This document shows, in pieces, positions 35,298 to 43,651 of a stretch of DNA of 64,000 bases. The position numbers and the translations under genes are program-made. The notes under the pieces are model-generated. The model was not told where the DNA came from, searched no databases, and worked only from the letters and a program-made list of their open reading frames with translations. Positions within the stretch are counted from its first letter, which is position 1, and the number at the start of each line of letters is the position of its first letter. This DNA comes from JAUIAI01 sp041396585 (lineage in GTDB: Bacteria > Pseudomonadota > Gammaproteobacteria > Burkholderiales > Burkholderiaceae_E): the NCBI GenBank assembly GCA_041396585.1, contig JAWKYG010000001.1:310001-374000 (forward strand), written 5' to 3'.

Positions 35298-37472
35298 ATG
35301 AAGCGTCGGCTCGCGATCGGCATCCTCTTGTTCGCTCTTGGAACGCAGATCGCATGGTCTGCGGGGCCGGCCTTGCCGCAGCTGTTGCGCGCCGCCGGCC
35401 AGCAGGAAGAGCACACGGTCGACACGATTCCCGATCCGGCACAGCTGCGTGCCGATTGGTGGCTGTACTTCAAGGTCGATCGCGACAAGCTGGCGGAGCG
35501 GGTCAAGGCGGCGCAGGATCTGCTCGTGCGTCGGTACGCCGGCGATCCGGACGGCCTGCCGGCCGCCGAGATCCAGGAGAAGGTACAGCGCATCGTCGGG
35601 CAGTTGGATGCCTTCGTGGCCGCCAGCGCATTGCGCGCCCCACAGGTGTCGGCGGCGCCACCCCTGGCTCAGCGCTATACGCCGGCGGAAGCGCTCGAAC
35701 TGGTGAGCGCGCTGCGCAAGACCCGGCTCGAACTGGAGCTGGAGAACTCCGAGGTCGCCGGAACCCAGGCTGCCCTGGAGTCGACCTTGCAGCAGGTCGA
35801 CCGGGCGATGGCCGCCTATCTTCCGTCGGAGCCGGGCACGCCACAACGCCTGCTGGCCGGATTCGACATCATGTCGGAGCGCACCCTGGCCGCGGTTACC
35901 GCCGAGCAGCTGCGCGTGCGGCGCTCTCTCCTCGAGCAGCGGCAGGCGCAGATGCGCGAGCTCTCCGAGGTCGAACGGTTTGCCGAAGAGCATCTTCGCG
36001 GCGATGAGGTCGAGCTCGCCCGGCTCGATCAACAGCTGGTGTCGCTGCAACCGGCGCTGATGGGAGCGCAGCAGCAGGTGCTCAGCGCCACCCGACGAAC
36101 GCTCGAGCCCACCGGCGCCGAGCCGGCGGACCAGTTCGCGGCCCGCTATCGCCAGCAGCGGCTGGTGCTGGCCGAGGTGGAGCTGGCCGGGCTCGAGATG
36201 AGCCGCCTGAATCTGCAGGCCCAGCGGGCTCTGGTGGATATCCTGACCGAGCCGGCGCCCGACCTCGCCAAGGCGCGCACCGCTATCGACAAGGTTCGTG
36301 AGAAAACCGCAGATCTGCGCGCCGAAGCCGGGGACTGGCGCGTGGCCAGCGAGCGCGAGCGTGAGCGCGCGGGCGAGCGCGCGGCCGAGAACCGCGATGC
36401 CAATCAGGTCGATGCGGCGGCATTGATCAACCAGGACCGTGTCCGCCTGGCCCAGCAGACCCTGAGCGGCCTGCGCGTGCTCGACGAGGCTTTCCTGCGC
36501 TCCAGCTATCTGGTGCGCTGGACCAACCAGGCCATTCATGAGCGGCAGGGATTTATCGCCCGGGCCCTGGGCCTGTTGGACGAGAGCGCGGCCGACGCGC
36601 GGGATTTCGTCGGCACGATCACGGACCGCAGCCTGTTCAAGCTTGGCGAGACACCGATCACCCTGAGCGGCATCGGACGTCTGCTGTTGTTCGTGCTTTT
36701 CGCCTGGCTCACGTCGTGGGTGCTGCGCCGGATGTTGACCAACATCGCGCGCCGCTTCCCGAAGGAGAACATGGGGCTGATGTTCGTCATCAGTCGCCTG
36801 GCCCACTACATGATCATGGCGATCGGTTTCATTGCCGGTTTGTCATCGATCGGCCTGAATCTGACCAACTTCGCGCTGGTCGCCGGCGCTCTTGCGCTCG
36901 GTCTGGGTTTCGGACTGCAATCGATCGTCAACAACTTCCTGTCCGGCCTGATCCTGTTCTTCGAGCGCTCGATCAAGGTGGGCGATTTCGTACAGCTCGA
37001 TAACGGCCAGCGGGGCGAGGTGCGCGCGATCAATGTGCGCGGCACTGTGGTCAATACCAATGACAACGTCGACGTCGTGGTTCCGAACTCGGAGTTCATC
37101 GAGCGTAAGGTCATCAACTGGACACTGCTCGACCCGTTCCGGCGCATCCATGTGCCATTCCGGGTGGCCTATGAATCCGATGAGGACAAGGTCGTGGAGG
37201 CCGGGCTCGATGCCGCCTCCCGCCTGTCCTCCACGCTGACCGGCGTGCTGGGCCGCGAGCCCAGCGTGTGGCTGGTCAACTACGGTGAGAACGGGCTCGA
37301 GTTCGAGCTGATCGTCTGGCTGATGCCCGATGCGGTCAAGCGACCGGACGCGGTTTTTGCCGCGTACCACTGGGAGATCCGCAAGGCGTTGCGCCGCCAC
37401 GGGATCGAGGTGCCGGTGCCGCAGCGTGAGATCCGCTTCCGCGGTGACATACCGCCTCTGGGGCCGCGCTGA
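35298..37472 (+). CDS. MscS-type mechanosensitive channel with large periplasmic domain
   Basis: A 724-residue channel. The signal peptide (LLFALGTQIAWSAG) is followed by a ~400-residue periplasmic region predicted to be coiled coil (rich in Glu/Arg/Leu/Gln, for example RELSEVERFAEEHLRGDEVE). Then come membrane helices (~residues 450-560) and the MscS core: pore helix FALVAGALALGLGFGLQSIV, then NNFLSGLILFFERSIKVGDF and the beta domain with VDVVVPNSEFIERKVINWT. The build resembles MscK/YbdG-like relatives that open at membrane tension to release solutes. It is divergent from the TauE gene. Confidence 0.92.
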   Translation: MKRRLAIGILLFALGTQIAWSAGPALPQLLRAAGQQEEHTVDTIPDPAQLRADWWLYFKVDRDKLAERVKAAQDLLVRRYAGDPDGLPAAEIQEKVQRIVGQLDAFVAASALRAPQVSAAPPLAQRYTPAEALELVSALRKTRLELELENSEVAGTQAALESTLQQVDRAMAAYLPSEPGTPQRLLAGFDIMSERTLAAVTAEQLRVRRSLLEQRQAQMRELSEVERFAEEHLRGDEVELARLDQQLVSLQPALMGAQQQVLSATRRTLEPTGAEPADQFAARYRQQRLVLAEVELAGLEMSRLNLQAQRALVDILTEPAPDLAKARTAIDKVREKTADLRAEAGDWRVASERERERAGERAAENRDANQVDAAALINQDRVRLAQQTLSGLRVLDEAFLRSSYLVRWTNQAIHERQGFIARALGLLDESAADARDFVGTITDRSLFKLGETPITLSGIGRLLLFVLFAWLTSWVLRRMLTNIARRFPKENMGLMFVISRLAHYMIMAIGFIAGLSSIGLNLTNFALVAGALALGLGFGLQSIVNNFLSGLILFFERSIKVGDFVQLDNGQRGEVRAINVRGTVVNTNDNVDVVVPNSEFIERKVINWTLLDPFRRIHVPFRVAYESDEDKVVEAGLDAASRLSSTLTGVLGREPSVWLVNYGENGLEFELIVWLMPDAVKRPDAVFAAYHWEIRKALRRHGIEVPVPQREIRFRGDIPPLGPR

Positions 37473-37515
37473 TCCGGGCCACCCAGGGGGCGGCAGCGGA
37501 AGGGGTATCAGTGGA

Positions 37516-37544
37516 CCTCAGCGAGGGAGGGTGGTACGCTGAGG
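37516..37544. repeat. 8-bp inverted repeat upstream of small lipoprotein
   Basis: CCTCAGCG and CGCTGAGG are separated by 13 bp. They lie 44 bp after the channel gene's stop and 31 bp before the start of the small gene at 37576. They could be a regulator site or a structure in the leader; there is no T-run for termination. Confidence 0.45.
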
Positions 37545-37561
37545 CTGCTGCCTAACTCTTG

Positions 37562-37575
37562 AAAGGAGGTGATCC
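37562..37575 (+). promoter_or_regulatory. Extreme Shine-Dalgarno of the 46-residue gene
   Basis: AAAGGAGGTGATCC ends directly at the ATG. It is complementary over its full 14 nt to the 3' tail of proteobacterial 16S rRNA (GGATCACCTCCTTT). Such a long match is far beyond the usual 4-6 nt; the GGAGG core itself lies 6 nt before the start, a normal spacing. Confidence 0.85.
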
Positions 37576-37716
37576 ATGAAACATCTCGTTGTCGTGCTCG
37601 CAGCGCTTGCCCTGAGCACACCGGTCGTTGTTTTGGCATGCCCCGGCAAGGGGGAACAGGCAAGCAGCACGGGAAGCACGCTCCTGCAGCAAAACGAGGC
37701 GCGCGACCAGAGCTGA
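37576..37716 (+). CDS. 46-residue secreted peptide or small lipoprotein
   Basis: ATG 37576 follows a perfect extended ribosome site. The peptide has MKHLVVVLAALALSTPVVVL, then AC, a signal sequence with a lipobox-like V-V-L-A-C at residues 18-22. A ~24-residue hydrophilic tail follows (GKGEQASSTGSTLLQQNEAR). Only one Cys is present, as expected for a lipid-anchored peptide. The gene ends 19 bp before a strong terminator, so it forms its own transcription unit. Its function is unknown; the combination of ribosome site, signal and terminator shows it is a real gene. Confidence 0.82.
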   Translation: MKHLVVVLAALALSTPVVVLACPGKGEQASSTGSTLLQQNEARDQS

Positions 37717-37735
37717 ACCGGTTCCAGAGCACTCC

Positions 37736-37766
37736 GAAAGCCCCGCCGATGCGGGGCTTTCCTTTT
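37736..37766 (+). terminator. Rho-independent terminator after small lipoprotein gene
   Basis: An 11-bp perfect stem (GAAAGCCCCGC / GCGGGGCTTTC) with a CGAT loop, followed by C and TTTT. It terminates the 37576 transcript. Confidence 0.92.
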
Positions 37767-37851
37767 ATGGGCACTCTCCTGCCAGTTCGCTGCCGGTCTC
37801 ACTTCGAAGCGCGCCGGCAACCGTTGCGGCCCGCGCGGCCCCGGGCGACCT

Positions 37852-38652
37852 TCAGACGAATCGGAACGCGATGTTGCCCAGCGGGCCGTAGTCGGCGAGG
37901 AAGGTGTCGCCCGGCGCGGCGAAGACCGGCCGCGTGAAGGAGCCGGCAAGCACGAGTTCGCCGGCTTCCAGGCCCTGGTCGTATTTGGCCAGCCGGTTGG
38001 CCAGCCAGGCCACGCCAGTGGCCGGATGATTCAGCACGCTGGCAGCCAGGCCCGTCTCCTCGATCACGCCGTTCTTGTAAAGCAGTGTGCCTACCCAACG
38101 CAGATCGACCGAATCCGGGCGCACCGGACGGCCGCCCGGCACGACGCCGGCGTTGGCCGCATTGTCGGCGATGGTGTCGAACACCTTGCGGGTGTCGCCG
38201 GTCTGCGGATCCTTTTGCATGATGCGGGCATCGATGATCTCGATCGCGGGCACGACGTATTCGGTGGCCGCAAGCACATCCGTGGTGCTCAGGCCCGGGC
38301 CGCGCAGCGGACGCGCCAACATGAACGCCAACTCCACCTCGACCCGCGGCACGATGAATCGCTCGAGCGGGATGTCGCCGCCCTCGGCGAACAACATGTC
38401 GTCCAGCAGGGCGCCGTAGTCAGGCTCGGTCACATTCGACGCCATCTGCATGGCACGCGAGGTCAGGCCGATCTTGTGGCCGATGATCCGTCGTCCGCGG
38501 GCGAGTTTGCGTTGAACCCAGGCATGCTGAATCGCGTAGCCGTCTTCGATCGTGATGTCTGGAAAACGTTTCGAAAAATGCGTGACCTGCGTGCGTGTCT
38601 GCTCCGCTTGGTCGAGTTCCGCGGCAAGGGCTTCGTAGTCTAGGGTTGGCAT
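37852..38652 (-). CDS. hpaH: 2-oxo-hept-4-ene-1,7-dioate hydratase-like enzyme (HpaH/MhpD family)
   Basis: A 266-residue enzyme from ATG 38652 (MPTLDYEALAAELDQAEQ). It closely follows the HpaH layout: ITIEDGYAIQHAWVQRKLA, GHKIGLTSRAMQMASN, EPDYGALLDDMLF, VPRVEVELAFMLARPLRGPG, DTIADNAANAGVVPGGRP and the ending DYGPLGNIAFRFV. HpaH adds water to 2-oxohept-4-enedioate in homoprotocatechuate degradation; the Glu pair in VEVELAF binds Mg. No other genes of that pathway are nearby, so the exact substrate (HpaH versus 2-oxopent-4-enoate hydratase) is not settled. Confidence 0.85.
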   Translation of the reverse strand: MPTLDYEALAAELDQAEQTRTQVTHFSKRFPDITIEDGYAIQHAWVQRKLARGRRIIGHKIGLTSRAMQMASNVTEPDYGALLDDMLFAEGGDIPLERFIVPRVEVELAFMLARPLRGPGLSTTDVLAATEYVVPAIEIIDARIMQKDPQTGDTRKVFDTIADNAANAGVVPGGRPVRPDSVDLRWVGTLLYKNGVIEETGLAASVLNHPATGVAWLANRLAKYDQGLEAGELVLAGSFTRPVFAAPGDTFLADYGPLGNIAFRFV

Positions 38653-38768
38653 GGCAGGAGATCGTGAGGTGCCCGCGGGCATGGTGTTGACGGTGAAGTG
38701 AATCAGCTGGGCGTCTCGGAATCGGGCGAATCCGAATAGCATGCATAATAGGTCATCGTTCGATCAGG

Positions 38769-38804
38769 AAGCGCCCACGGTCACACACCGTAGGGCGCTT
38801 TTCT
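38769..38804 (+). promoter_or_regulatory. Terminator-like hairpin in the BCCT leader (possible attenuator)
   Basis: AAGCGCCC+ACGGT pairs with ACCGT+(A)+GGGCGCTT around a CACAC loop, a 13-bp stem with one bulge, followed on the + strand by TTCTCGTTT. No + strand gene lies between the previous terminator (37766) and this hairpin. If a promoter lies in 38653-38768 (CATAAT at 38744 is a weak -10 candidate), the hairpin would be in the 5' leader of the transporter gene. Confidence 0.45.
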
Positions 38805-38917
38805 CGTTTCTGGGCTGGCGCAATGCCTTGCCCGCACAGGGTCATGCATCGTGTGGCTCGACGAGGTCGCCCGGCGAGGCGTCTGCAGATCACGCAAACC
38901 AAGCCAGAGGAGAAGGT

Positions 38918-40501
38918 ATGTCGACGACATCCGAAGACATCGACTACGAAGTCGGTCAGGACAACATCCAGGTGATCGGCCTGGACATTCACAACCCGGT
39001 GTTCATCATTTCCGCACTGTTGATCGTGCTGTTCGTGGTGCTCACATCCGTCTTCCAGGCGGGGGCCAACGAGTTCTTCGGCTGGCTGCGGCCCACGGTG
39101 ACCTCCACATTCGACTGGTTATTGGTCATTGCCTGCAACCTGTTCGTGTTGTTCTGCCTGTTTCTGATCGTCTCGCCCTACGGCAGGATTCGCCTGGGCG
39201 GGCGCGATGCCCGACCGGATTTCTCCTACACCGGCTGGTTCGCCATGTTGTTCGCGGCCGGCATGGGTATCGGCCTGATGTTCTTCGGCGTTTCCGAACC
39301 GATCTCGCATTACAGCTCGTCGGTCGCACAGACCGCCGGCAGCGCAGAGAGCTGGGCACCCCTGGCCGGAGCTCCGGGAGATCCCGAAGCGGCGCGTCGC
39401 CTGGGCATGGCCGCGACCATCTTTCACTGGGGACTGCATCCGTGGGCGATCTATGCGGTCGTCGCGCTGGCGCTGGCCTTCTTCACCTATAACCGGGGCC
39501 TGCCGCTGACGATCCGTTCGGCCTTCTATCCGTTGCTGGGTGACCGGGTCTGGGGCTGGGCGGGTCACATCATCGATACGCTGGCTGTGTTCGCGACCCT
39601 GTTCGGGCTGGCCACCTCGCTCGGCTTTGGTGCCGAACAGGCCCTGGCCGGTCTGAATCATGTGTTCGGAATCGAAATCACGGATGGCAACAAGATCCTG
39701 CTGATCGTAGGGATCACGGGTCTGGCCTTGATCTCCGTGGTCGCGGGGCTCGAAGCCGGCGTCAAGCGCCTGTCAGAGATCAACATGGTGCTGGCGCTGG
39801 TGCTCTTGCTGTTCGTGATCATCGTCGGCCCCACGGTCGCGGTGCTGACCGGTTTCGGCGCGAATCTGCTTGCCTATGTCTCCGAGCTGCCGGCGCTGTC
39901 GAACTTCATCGGCCGCACCGACGAGAACTTCTACGACGGTTGGACCGCGTTCTATTGGGCTTGGTGGATTTCCTGGTCGCCGTTCGTGGGAATGTTCATC
40001 GCGCGCGTCTCGCGCGGGCGCACGATTCGTGAGTTCATGATCTGCGTGCTGCTGATCCCATCGCTGGTCTGTGTTCTGTGGATGACTGCGTTCGGCGGAA
40101 CCGCGATCGGTCAGATCATCAACGATGGCTATCTGGCCGTGAGCGAGGCCGATCTGCCGTTGAAATTGTTCCTGATGCTGGAAAGGCTCCCGCTGTCTTC
40201 CGTGACTTCGCTGATCGCGGTGTTGCTGGTCATCGTGTTCTTCGTGACCTCTTCCGACTCGGGTTCCCTGGTGATCGACACGATCACCGCCGGAGGCAAG
40301 GTGGATGCGCCGGTCGCCCAGCGGGTGTTCTGGGCGGTGTTCGAAGGGCTGGTGGCGATCGTGCTCCTGGTGGCCGGCGGGCTATCGGCGCTGCAGGCTG
40401 CCGCGGTAACCACGGGCCTGCCCTTCGCGATCGTGCTCCTGCTGATGTGTGTGAGCGTCATGATGGGGCTGGCCCGCGAATACCGGGAGATGAAAAGCTG
40501 A
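38918..40501 (+). CDS. BCCT-family betaine/choline-type transporter
   Basis: A 527-residue, 12-helix, ion-coupled transporter of quaternary ammonium compounds. ATG 38918 has the ribosome site GAGGAGAAGG; the longer frame upstream crosses the leader hairpin. Family motifs are GMGIGLMFFGVSEPISHY in helix 3 and YWAWWISWSPFVGMFIARVS in helix 8, the Trp-rich substrate region. The glycine-rich GMGIG form is typical of Na+-coupled betaine carriers such as BetP, but the large BetP-type cytoplasmic tails are missing, so osmosensing is not evident. The following gene is on the same strand 195 bp away. Confidence 0.9.
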   Translation: MSTTSEDIDYEVGQDNIQVIGLDIHNPVFIISALLIVLFVVLTSVFQAGANEFFGWLRPTVTSTFDWLLVIACNLFVLFCLFLIVSPYGRIRLGGRDARPDFSYTGWFAMLFAAGMGIGLMFFGVSEPISHYSSSVAQTAGSAESWAPLAGAPGDPEAARRLGMAATIFHWGLHPWAIYAVVALALAFFTYNRGLPLTIRSAFYPLLGDRVWGWAGHIIDTLAVFATLFGLATSLGFGAEQALAGLNHVFGIEITDGNKILLIVGITGLALISVVAGLEAGVKRLSEINMVLALVLLLFVIIVGPTVAVLTGFGANLLAYVSELPALSNFIGRTDENFYDGWTAFYWAWWISWSPFVGMFIARVSRGRTIREFMICVLLIPSLVCVLWMTAFGGTAIGQIINDGYLAVSEADLPLKLFLMLERLPLSSVTSLIAVLLVIVFFVTSSDSGSLVIDTITAGGKVDAPVAQRVFWAVFEGLVAIVLLVAGGLSALQAAAVTTGLPFAIVLLLMCVSVMMGLAREYREMKS

Positions 40502-40638
40502 TGGCCTGCGGGCCGGCGCGCGCCGGGCCTGCGGCCGCGGGCCCGCGCCGGCTGTGCAGCGGCACCGGTGTCGGATCCGCCGGGTCAGCGGGTTGAATCG
40601 ACGTTCGGACTCGGGACACTCGATAGAATGAGCGGGAC

Positions 40639-40659
40639 GGGCGGCCCGTGGGGCCGCCC
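40639..40659 (+). repeat. GC hairpin in the leader of the sulfatase-like gene
   Basis: GGGCGGCC and GGCCGCCC flank a 5-nt loop, followed by GATGTTT. It lies 37 bp before the ATG at 40697 and just after TAGAAT, a possible -10. It could be a weak terminator for the BCCT transcript or a leader structure. Confidence 0.4.
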
Positions 40660-40696
40660 GATGTTTCCATCCGAGCCGAGCCGACCGAGACCCCGC

Positions 40697-42298
40697 ATGA
40701 TCAAGCGCATCCTGTTCATCATGATGGACCAGCTACGGTGGGACTACCTGTCCTGCTACGGGCATCCATCGCTGCAGACACCGAACCTGGACGCGCTGGC
40801 CGCGCGCGGTGTGCGCTTCAGCCGTGCCTACACCCAGGGAACAAGCTGCGGAAACTCGCGGGCATCCATCTACACGGGCCGGTATCCGCGCTCGCACGGT
40901 GCCACCTGGAACGACATTCCGTTCGAGCTCAATCAATGGACCTTGGCCGACTATCTGGCGCCGCTCGGCGTGCAGACAACGCTGCTTGGCAAGACCCATA
41001 TGCGTGCCGATCTGAACGGCCTGCAACGTCTGGGCATCGACCCGGAGTCCGAACTCGGACGGCACCTGGCCGCCACCGGCTTCGAGAACGGGGAGCGCGA
41101 CGACGGTTTGCATCCGAGCGGTCCGGACGGCCGCTACAACCCGGTCGAGCCACGTTACAACCACTACCTGCGTGAGAAGGGCTTCGGTGGCGGGAATCCC
41201 TGGCTGGACTGGGCCAACTCGGCCGAGGGCGAGAACGGCGAGGTCTTGAACGGTTTCTTCATGCGCCATGCGAACCGTCCGGCCAGGATTCCGGCCGAGT
41301 TCTCGGAATCGGCCTACATGACCGATCGCGCGATCGACTTCATCGAGCAGGCCGGCGATTCGCGCTGGTGCCTGCATCTTTCCTATATCAAGCCGCATTG
41401 GCCCTATATCGCGCCGGCGCCGTATCACAACCGCTATGGTCCGGAGGATGTTCTGGCCGCGCGCCGGTCACCGGGCCAGGATCAGGATGATCACCCGGTG
41501 TATCGGGCCTTCGCGCAGATGCGCTGGGGCCAGGTATGGCGGCGCGAGGGGGCGCGAGAGACGGTGATCCCGGCCTACATGGGGCTCGTGCGCCAGCTCG
41601 ATGACGAGATCGGACGCCTGATCGGGCACCTTCGCGCCAAGGGCATGCTGGACGAGACCTTGATCGCGATCACCGCCGACCACGGGGACTACCTGGGCGA
41701 TCACTGGCTCGGCGAGAAGGATCTGTTCCATGATCAATCGTCGAAGGTGCCCCTGATCATCGTCGACCCCCGGCCCGGCGCGGACGGCACTCGCGGGGCG
41801 GTCGAAGACCGACTGGTCGGCACCATCGATCTGCTGCCGACGTTCATCGAAGCCTTTGGCGGCCAGCCACCCGCCCACCGGCTCGAGGGAGCATCCTTGA
41901 TGCCTTTGCTCGAGGCGCAGTCGACACCTGGCTGGCGCGAGACCATCTTCAGCGAATGCGACTATGTCCGTATGCCGGTGCGGCGCCTGCTCGAGCGTGG
42001 CTTTGGCGATGCCCGCCTGACCATGGCGTTCGATGGCCGCTACAAATTCGTGCACTGTCTGGGCTTCCCGCCGATGCTGTTCGATCTGCAGGAAGATCCC
42101 GACGAGTTCCGCGATCTTGGCCGTGATCCGGGCCGGCGCGCCGTCATCGACGAGATGAAGGACCGCATGCTCGACTGGTCGGCAGGCCTGCGCAATCGCA
42201 CCGCGATGACCGACGAGACCATGGCGGCCACGATCGGCCGCTCGTATCGGCGCGGCATCCTGATCGGTGCCTGGGACGAGGCCGACGCACCGGGTTGA
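40697..42298 (+). CDS. Sulfatase-superfamily hydrolase, phosphonate monoester hydrolase-like
   Basis: A 533-residue enzyme of the alkaline phosphatase superfamily. The metal site begins IMMDQLRWDYLSCYGHPS; the second metal half is TADHGDYLGDHWLGEKDLFH. The nucleophile region is GTSCGNSRASIYTGRYP. In sulfatases and phosphonate monoester hydrolases the Cys of C-x-P/A-x-R is turned into formylglycine; here the third position is Asn (C-G-N-S-R). The overall layout is closest to PMH/PehA enzymes, which cleave phosphonate or phosphate mono- and diesters and some sulfate esters. The substrate is unknown; the BCCT transporter upstream suggests a choline- or ethanolamine-type ester (inference). Confidence 0.8.
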   Translation: MIKRILFIMMDQLRWDYLSCYGHPSLQTPNLDALAARGVRFSRAYTQGTSCGNSRASIYTGRYPRSHGATWNDIPFELNQWTLADYLAPLGVQTTLLGKTHMRADLNGLQRLGIDPESELGRHLAATGFENGERDDGLHPSGPDGRYNPVEPRYNHYLREKGFGGGNPWLDWANSAEGENGEVLNGFFMRHANRPARIPAEFSESAYMTDRAIDFIEQAGDSRWCLHLSYIKPHWPYIAPAPYHNRYGPEDVLAARRSPGQDQDDHPVYRAFAQMRWGQVWRREGARETVIPAYMGLVRQLDDEIGRLIGHLRAKGMLDETLIAITADHGDYLGDHWLGEKDLFHDQSSKVPLIIVDPRPGADGTRGAVEDRLVGTIDLLPTFIEAFGGQPPAHRLEGASLMPLLEAQSTPGWRETIFSECDYVRMPVRRLLERGFGDARLTMAFDGRYKFVHCLGFPPMLFDLQEDPDEFRDLGRDPGRRAVIDEMKDRMLDWSAGLRNRTAMTDETMAATIGRSYRRGILIGAWDEADAPG

Positions 42299-42331
42299 TG
42301 CCCTGGCCCGCGCCCGGGGCGCGGGCAGGCT

Positions 42332-43528
42332 TCAGCGATCGTCACCGAGGTAGCGGGTGACCAGACGATCCCATTCGACGCCCCGGCCATGAACCAGCAA
42401 GCGTCTGTTGACCTGCTCGCGCAGCGGGCTCTCGCTCTTGAACGCAAACGCATAGTCCTGCGGAGCAAACTCCAGGCCCAGGACTCTCAAGCGCCCGACG
42501 TAGTCTTGTGCCACGGCATAGCGCAGCAGCGGGCGGTCGTACACCACGGCCTCGATGTCGCCCGCGGCCAGCGCCGCCAGGGCCCGTTCGATGTCGGGAT
42601 ACAGCCGGGGACGAATACCGCGTGCGCCGAGGCGGGTCTCGCTGGTGGACCCGGCGACCGTGCCGGTGCGCAGGGAGGCGAGTTCGGCCTCGCTGGCGAT
42701 GTCCGTGTTCAGTGCATCGAGCGTGAACGAGGCGGTCAGGCTGGCGGTCACGGTCGAGACGATGATCAGGCTCATGAACATCCAGACCATCGCGATCAGG
42801 CGCCCGGTAAAGGTGATCGGCGACTTGTCGCCGTAGCCGACTGTGGTCATCGTGACGCTGGACCACCAGATACCTGCGCCAACCCCGTGCGGAAGATCGC
42901 GCGGAAACTGGCTGTTGTGCCGGCGCTCGGCCATCCAGACCAAGGCGCCCACGGTGGCCAGCAGGGTCAGCAGAGCGGTAACCGCGCCCAGGAACGTGGG
43001 TGAGCTGATCGCACGCATGAACCGCTCCCAGCCGTCGATGCGTTGATCAGGCACCGCAACTCCGAGGCTCGCCCGATAGAAGGGATGAGAGAAATCGAAG
43101 CGCGATTCACGCTCGGCGGTGACCGACAGGGCGCCCAGGCCGACTCCGATCTCCCCGTTGGCCAGGCCATCGAGTAGCGGCTCCAGACCGCTCACGATGA
43201 ATTCGCTGCCATAGCCGAGGTCGGCGGCAATCTGGTTCCACAGGTCGATTGCGATGCCGCGCCAGTGCCCGCCGTCTCGATAGGCGAACGGGCGCACCTC
43301 GCGAACCTGTACCGTCAGCGTGGCGGAGCCGGTGCCGGGTTCCGCGGCCCGCGGGGTCCCGGGCATGATGAATCCCGCAAGCAGCAGGCAAAAGCACAGC
43401 AGCCAGCCGGCGCCACGGCCGGCCGGCGGCCGCCAGGCGCGCGCTCGCGAGTTGCTATGCTTGCAGGCGCGGCCGGTCTGCGGTCGGGAACGGCACACCA
43501 GGCAGGGGGTCACGATCGACTTCTTCAT
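42332..43528 (-). CDS. GluR0-like ligand-gated potassium channel
   Basis: A 398-residue membrane protein. The N-terminal signal is long and Arg/Cys-rich. The first ligand-binding half is a periplasmic solute-binding fold (VREVRPFAYRDGGHWRGIAI, LGALSVTAERESRFDFSHPF). A helix (~residues 180-200), a pore loop and another helix interrupt it, and the second binding half follows (VAGSTSETRLGARG, IEAVVYDRPLLRYAVAQ). The pore has the K+ filter TTVGYGDKSP. This order (S1-helix-pore-helix-S2) is that of bacterial ionotropic glutamate receptors such as Synechocystis GluR0, which open on amino-acid binding. No strong ribosome site is visible at ATG 43528; a later start is possible. Confidence 0.88.
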   Translation of the reverse strand: MKKSIVTPCLVCRSRPQTGRACKHSNSRARAWRPPAGRGAGWLLCFCLLLAGFIMPGTPRAAEPGTGSATLTVQVREVRPFAYRDGGHWRGIAIDLWNQIAADLGYGSEFIVSGLEPLLDGLANGEIGVGLGALSVTAERESRFDFSHPFYRASLGVAVPDQRIDGWERFMRAISSPTFLGAVTALLTLLATVGALVWMAERRHNSQFPRDLPHGVGAGIWWSSVTMTTVGYGDKSPITFTGRLIAMVWMFMSLIIVSTVTASLTASFTLDALNTDIASEAELASLRTGTVAGSTSETRLGARGIRPRLYPDIERALAALAAGDIEAVVYDRPLLRYAVAQDYVGRLRVLGLEFAPQDYAFAFKSESPLREQVNRRLLVHGRGVEWDRLVTRYLGDDR

Positions 43529-43543
43529 CGACAGCGATCATAT

Positions 43544-43555
43544 CGAAACGTTTCG
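43544..43555. promoter_or_regulatory. 12-bp palindrome CGAAACGTTTCG, possible operator
   Basis: A perfect palindrome 16 bp upstream of the GluR0-like gene and ~96 bp upstream of the SDR pseudogene, in the gap between the divergent genes. Short GAAACGTTTC palindromes resemble LacI/GalR-type operators. No regulator gene of that type is adjacent. Confidence 0.4.
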
Positions 43556-43651
43556 CCCGGTGATCATGGATCATGTGCAGTGCGCGCAGCGTGATGATCC
43601 CGGTTAATGGCGTGTCGATGTCTGCGTCGCGTTAAAGAGGAGATGAACTTG

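Noticed and set aside
37562..37575. Fragment of a 16S rRNA gene (its 3' end) in reverse orientation
   Set aside because: Only the 14-nt anti-Shine-Dalgarno match is present and it sits exactly before an ATG with a signal peptide, so it is a ribosome site.
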